The notes under the pieces are model-generated. The model ran no database searches. It worked only from the letters and a program-made list of their open reading frames with translations, and was not told where the DNA came from. Shown piece after piece: positions 58,866 to 64,000 of a DNA stretch of 64,000 nt. This DNA comes from Heliocidaris erythrogramma. Its lineage: Eukaryota; Echinodermata; Echinoidea; Camarodonta; Echinometridae. Where the stretch lies: contig CM046869.1 in the NCBI GenBank assembly GCA_025617745.1, forward strand, positions 19,608,994-19,672,993, written 5' to 3'. A program made the position numbers and the translations under genes. Each line of letters starts with the position of its first letter. The stretch's first letter is position 1.

Positions 58866-58892
58866 ATGGAGAGAGAGAGAGAGAGAGAGAGA
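58866..58892. repeat. (GA)n microsatellite
   Basis: Pure GA run between two other GA patches (58736-58750, 58815-58830). Confidence 0.85.
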
Positions 58893-58938
58893 TTGATTGT
58901 GGAAATACATGTTGGACAGATGCGTGACTGTGTGGACG

Positions 58939-59116
58939 TGTTTAGCCGTATGTCCGAGGACATTTTCGGACAGAGAACAAAAAGAAAATGAGAACAATAG
59001 TCCTCGAACGTCGAACAGTGAATTTGTGCCTTATTCCGTCGACTGTCAGAGGACGGAGGAACAGTAGAGGAACAATAGAGGAACAATACTTGTCCTCGGA
59101 AGTAAAGCAATACAAG
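58939..59116 (+). repeat. TCCGAGGACA dispersed repeat, copy 2
   Basis: Begins TTTAGCCGTATGTCCGAGGA, contains TTATTCCGTCGACTGTC and ends TGTCCTCGGAAGTAAAGC. Same family as 12489-12697 and 59141-59325. Confidence 0.85.
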
Positions 59117-59140
59117 ACACTCTGTGTGTGTGTGCGTTTG

Positions 59141-59325
59141 TTTAGCATTATGTCCGAGGACATTTTCGGACAGAGAACAAAAAAAAATTCATGACAACAA
59201 TGGTCCTCGGAAGGCGGACAATAGTCCTCGAACGTCGAACAATGAATTTATGCCTTATTCCGTCGACTGTCCGAGGACGAGTAACAATAGAGGAACAATA
59301 GTTGTCCTCGGAAGTAAAGCCATGT
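59141..59325 (+). repeat. TCCGAGGACA dispersed repeat, copy 3
   Basis: Tandem to copy 2, separated by a TG microsatellite. Start TTTAGCATTATGTCCGAGGA and end TGTCCTCGGAAGTAAAGC form imperfect inverted ends. A (TG)n run follows at 59334-59360. Confidence 0.85.
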
Positions 59326-59409
59326 AAACGTGGGTGGGTGTGTGTGTGTGTGTGTGTGTGCAGGAGAGATACTGGGGTAGAAGTGATGTGTTGTGTGAGA
59401 GAGAGAAAG

Positions 59410-60465
59410 AGAAAGAGAGAACTGGAGAGAAAAAATATACTGTAAAATCAGCAACTAATTATAGTAAACATGAAGCTTTCACGTTTTGTCAAGATTCATG
59501 AGAGTTTCATGGTGAAAAATAATTGAATCAAGTGTGGATTTATTTTCAATTTTTCAAAAGTTGTAAACTCCAAGAATAGCGATCACTTACTTTTTTATGA
59601 ACGTTTCTGGGTTTTTGAACAGTAACATGAGGTGGAATGAAGAATAATTTAGAAAGAAAGATGAAAAATATGGTATGTGCATTGTAAGAGAGAGAGAGAG
59701 AGACAGAGGTGGGGAGGGGCGGGGTGAGGGGAGACAGGAGAAAATCAGTTTACAATGTAATGTGAAATGGGTGATAACCAAGTACAAGATTGCGTAGGAG
59801 AGACTACTAGTAATTCAGTAGTAGATGGGGGAAAATGTAGCTCGATTGTGAGGGTTAGTTGGTGTCAGTATAGCGCACACTACCCAAACTGTCTATGTAA
59901 TAATTAGTTATAGAATAAACAATTGATAATTTGCCCAATATTCTAAAAAGTTTTGACATGTCATGCAGCGTGAATTAAAAAGCATATATATATATGTATA
60001 TATACGTATATAACACACCTTTTTGGGCAAAGAGAAAACCCAATTGGCTCAGGAACATTTGCATTACTCCCCGAAATGTCGCCCATATAGCCTTTCCCTG
60101 AATAGAAAGCTAACAACACTCCATCATGTGGTTATTATAGTTTCATTCTGTTATTATAGTTTCATTCTAATCTATTATTTCCCCTAATTTGAACACGGGT
60201 CATTTAGTGTGTGGTCATTTCTTTAAAAAATTTGATAGACATAGATGGAGACAAATTAAGAATGGAATATTGGAGCAAGGTCTTAGGACAAGAAACAGAC
60301 AGGAAGAAAATCATTAACTTAATTATGCACATATGGGACTTCTTACTAGGGTATATACCCAAGTTATGACCTAATCAGACAAGAACATTTCTAATAGAAC
60401 CTGGAAATCTTTTACATAATGAAATTGTGTATGTTTCTTTCACTTGGATAAAAAAGCTAAATGCT
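59410..60465. other. Intergenic with GA and TA microsatellites
   Basis: (GA)n at about 59689-59703 and TATATA-rich at 59982-60012. No gene recognised. Confidence 0.5.
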
Positions 60466-61003
60466 TAAATGGAAATCCAACCTTAATAGCAAGTTGCTTT
60501 GAAAGAAAGAGGAAAAATCAGAGAACCAGATTGGTGAAAGTTTGAATGAAATCGGACAAGCAATAAGAAAGTAATGAATTTTTGAAAGTTGTAATCACTA
60601 CATTTGAGAATTTCAAATTGGCCGAATAGATAAGGTCACTGATGTAGCTGTGGACAACTCCCCCATTCGCTCCAACACACAAAATGTATTACTCAGTAGG
60701 ATCTTTTTCTTTCATGAGGACCTATAACATTATGCTATCTCCAATATATTTTGAGTCCTGCCCGGAGGGTAAAAGCGCCTCGAAGAAAACCACAAATTAA
60801 TGAAATTTTTGTGTACGACAAACGGGAGAATTGTCCAATTGCCAATTTGAGATTCGCATAGATGTAGTGATCTCATTATTCAAACATCCATAACTTTCTT
60901 AGTCCTTGTCCGATTTCTTTCAAACTGTCACCATCCTGTTTTTCTTATTTTTCTGGTTTCACACAAATCATCTTATTAGCAAGGTTGGAGTGCCCTTTAA
61001 ATG
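60466..61003. mobile_element. Foldback element with about 170-bp imperfect inverted arms
   Basis: The left arm (about 60466-60645) carries GAAATCGGACAAGCAATAAG and ATCACTACAT. The right arm (about 60830-61003) carries CTTAGTCCTTGTCCGATTTC and ATGTAGTGAT in inverted order. Ends are ATCCAACCTT at the left and AAGGTTGGAGT at the right. The centre is about 190 bp. Confidence 0.75.
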
Positions 61004-61571
61004 AAATTAATTAATATCACTATCATCCAAGGTCTCTTGCACAACTGTAATAACATATTCAACACTCGATTTTACTTGTAACACTCATTCACAACTTTCA
61101 AATCAAGAGGCCTCGATACTCGACCCCACCATTGAAAATACAGTTAACGAGATTTCTCACACATTTCTTTTACTGATTTGTAAAGTTTAATTTGAGACTG
61201 ACATCTGCTCAGACAAAGGAAAGATACATAAGTTTTTTTTTTTTAAAGAGACAAAACAGGGGACTGGAAAGAAAAAAATATATAACAGTCTAAACCTGAT
61301 TCATAGAATACAAACACTGTGCATTTCATTTTCATACAAAATTCTCTTTTTCCACATCTATACATTTCATTTCTGTGATTCGACACACGAGAGAGACAGC
61401 TATACATTTCAATAGTCAATCTATACAGATCAATAAATAAAACTATATTTGTTGTTTTCATACAAAATTTACACAGGCATTATTAGATTTATGGTACAAA
61501 AAAATCATACTCTAAATAAAAATAAGATTTCTTTTAATTTGTTTTTCTTTCTCTATGAAATACAAATTTAA

Positions 61572-62466
61572 AGGAGAATTAACCTCAAACAATAAAGACG
61601 ATAGTGTTGAAAGGTGTTATTTATTCCTACTTGTTAGACTATATGGCTTCGCGTCAAAATATACGAGATCGATACGAATCAAGATTTTCTGAGCAAAATT
61701 TATCATCTGCTAGCAATATGTATCGTCTGCTAGCAATACATGGGGGCTGCCATTTTTTTATGTGTACAAGAAGATTTTCTTAATCCAAATGCCCAATTGC
61801 CTTTTTCAAAATTAAAAACCCATTTGAGATTAAAAATATAGAATAGATATGTCAATTTATTTTTAAACTGAAGATTTCCTTATATATTTCTGTTGAAAAT
61901 CGATATTCGCTTAATATAAATCTATTTTCTAGATACTGTGACGCAATGGACGGAGCAAATTAATTCAAATTTTATGGATGCTTCTTCCCTGAGCATCTAT
62001 AGCAGCAAACTATGCATTCACCTGCTTTCGGATAATGGGACTTGAAAAGTCAGAATGCATGCTGCATACTGCTCTGTTTGGCAAACCCAAGAAAATAAAT
62101 TTTTGTTAAGCAAAACCAGACAATTTAAAAGTATCATTATAAAGATTTAATTTTTATAAATCATGTAAACACCCACTTTATATTTTTCGTCACATATGGG
62201 ATTTTAGGTAATGAAGAAAAGCAATTTAGGTCTTGGATTCAAAATATCTTCCTGACCGGAACATTTCTCAATGGTTCATGTACAAATCCAAATCAGCAAG
62301 AAAATGGCAACCCCCATGTAAATGAGTAGGAGACGATACCGGGTGTTGGAATATCTTTATTTATACCCTTTTCTGATATCTTATTAGAAAATGATTTAGG
62401 CCAATAAGTAGGAATATATTACACCTTTCAATATAAGTAAATTTGTACTCAGGGGTTAATTCTCCT
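61572..62466. mobile_element. TTAA-flanked TIR element, piggyBac-like MITE
   Basis: AGGAGAATTAACC at the left faces GGTTAATTCTCCT at the right, each flanked by TTAA (61568-61571, 62467-62470). Inner inverted matches include TTGAAAGGTGTTAT/ATTACACCTTTCAA and ACATGGGGGCTGCCATTTT/AAAATGGCAACCCCCATGT. About 895 bp, no transposase. TTAA target duplication is the piggyBac hallmark. Confidence 0.8.
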
Positions 62467-62470
62467 TTAA

Positions 62471-64000
62471 GGTATTAATTTAATGAAAATGTCACATTTT
62501 GATAAACCTTTCCCTTTTGATTTTTTTTTTCTGCTCAAGTCTTACTTCATTCTCATTTTGATGGCAGAACGTACGTTATAGAATTGAATTTCATGATATG
62601 CAGCTTTTTAGCTCTCCAAGCCATGCACGAACGGCCCTTACAAATAGAAAAGTCGTGTAATGTTTGAGAAAGTTTCTTCCTAATGAACTCACCTCTTTCA
62701 TACATAATTGTTACTGCCATTTTCTATGTTTTCTATGTTCGAGAAACTGCCTTTAGTGACCCCAAGCTTCCCCTGGAAATATTGTAGTTCTTGCAACAAC
62801 AAAAATCCCTGATTAATTTACTTCAATCATTCACGAGGTAAATCTGTTGTAAGACACAGCTTTTTGTCATGTTTTGATTCGAGATCCTATTAAAGATCCA
62901 ATGTATAAAAGAATACCGCAATCTGTAGTATAGTTTACCGGTAAAAACCTTTTTTTCTTGCTTCTAATAACTGCAAACATGGAACTAAAATGTTGCCCTT
63001 ATAATGCATCTTTGAACTACATGTATACGGGGAAATGTACTTTACATAATGGACAAATGAAGAAAAGGTTATCCTCACACTCAAAAAAGTTTTGATACCT
63101 CACTGGCTAACATACTGATCACTATTAAACAGGAACTTTTCTATTACTGTTGTTATTACGCAACATTCAAAACATGCATATGATTGCATTGGCAGAAGTT
63201 GATTTCCCTTTAAGGCTCGTTCAAATAGGCCGCAGTAAATCGCTTTAAAAAACACCCCAGGAGTTTTATAGCAAACTGCACTTCATATTTCTGTATCTTT
63301 TTACACACAGGTAAGAGGGTGTGCATAGGACTTTTGTTGTGTCATTCATCCTCACTTGCCATTCATTTTTTTTCAGAGCGGCTTACCGCTGCATATGTCA
63401 ACGAGCCTAGAGTGTCAAGGACAGATACATAAACAAACATGTATATCATGATATTGGCAAACAATACTAAAAATAAGAAATAGAAGATTTAGTACTTAAT
63501 CCCATACATGAAAGCCAGCAGAAATTCATTTTTAAAAAGTATTATTCATGATATTACGATGAATATTGGTCTTTGGTTTGCTCCATTTTAAACTGGCAAC
63601 CTGATTCCGGGCAGTGATTTAGGATAACTGATAACGATTTTTTACTAATAGGTTGGGAGCAACAATGTGAAGTGATATTAATCAGACTGAAGCACATCGC
63701 ACACTGTTTGATCCGACTGCAATCCATTTTTTGAATAAATTGCAATATCATTGGACAGAAAATTTTACAAATTTAAAATATTAATTAACAAGGTTGCTAA
63801 TACTAATAGTCATTAGGAACAGAAAGATTTAAGTTGCAAGGTTTGGCAGGTTTCCAAGTTTTTGGAGAGGCCACATTGACAGCAAATTGGGGAAAGCCTT
63901 GCCATTGGTCTAACCTCACTTCAATTTGCAGCCGATTGGGCTTTTTTTCCAACTCGGAAACCAACATTCCCCGACAAGTATGATGTTACTGTTTATTTGA
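62471..64000. other. Intergenic, no gene recognised
   Basis: AT-rich, only short chance frames, no clear repeat. Confidence 0.5.

Overview
This window is eukaryotic DNA, AT-rich and crowded with repeats. It carries two intron-containing genes, both on the + strand. The best guess is a marine deuterostome invertebrate, most likely an echinoderm. That guess rests on the split genes, a Tx1/L1-type non-LTR retrotransposon, tRNA-derived SINEs ending in (ATT)n with a conserved 3' segment, many short terminal-inverted-repeat (TIR) elements, a zona pellucida (ZP) domain gene and a stathmin-domain (STMND1-like) gene. The species cannot be named from the sequence alone.

Layout. 1-4.4 kb: a near full-length Tx1-like LINE on the - strand, cut by the window edge, with ORF1 and ORF2 broken by single-base frameshifts. 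4.5-12 kb: intergenic DNA with two SINEs, a TA-flanked MITE, a repeat with GGGGGTGCTG inverted ends, and a 104-bp duplication. 12.1-20.4 kb: a nine-exon gene for a 393-residue type I membrane protein (signal peptide, ZP domain with ten cysteines, furin-type RAKR site, transmembrane helix, short tail). Its introns hold four TIR or foldback repeats. 20.4-23.3 kb: intergenic. 23.3-30.3 kb: a five-exon gene for a 464-residue STMND1-like protein with an MGC lipidation start and a 51-residue duplication in its coiled coil. Its introns hold a long TATTG palindrome and three 584-bp tandem copies.

30.4-58.1 kb: no convincing protein gene. About 28 kb is a patchwork of unrelated tandem-repeat arrays with units of roughly 27, 62, 65, 100, 150, 160, 182, 350 and 550 bp, interrupted by SINE, MITE, hAT-like and foldback insertions. 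Inside it, between 48.6 and 56.1 kb, lie seven copies (plus a fragment) of a 170-190-nt sequence that folds into a long hairpin. Its stems have changed on both strands together between copies, while a one-sided 5' internal loop stays conserved. This is the best candidate for an undescribed structured RNA family. 58.1-64 kb: AT-rich intergenic DNA with two copies of a TCCGAGGACA repeat, a foldback element and a TTAA-flanked TIR element.

The two genes do not look functionally linked. Exon models were built by hand from splice signals and reading phase; every internal junction keeps frame. Interspersed-repeat families were not checked against any library.
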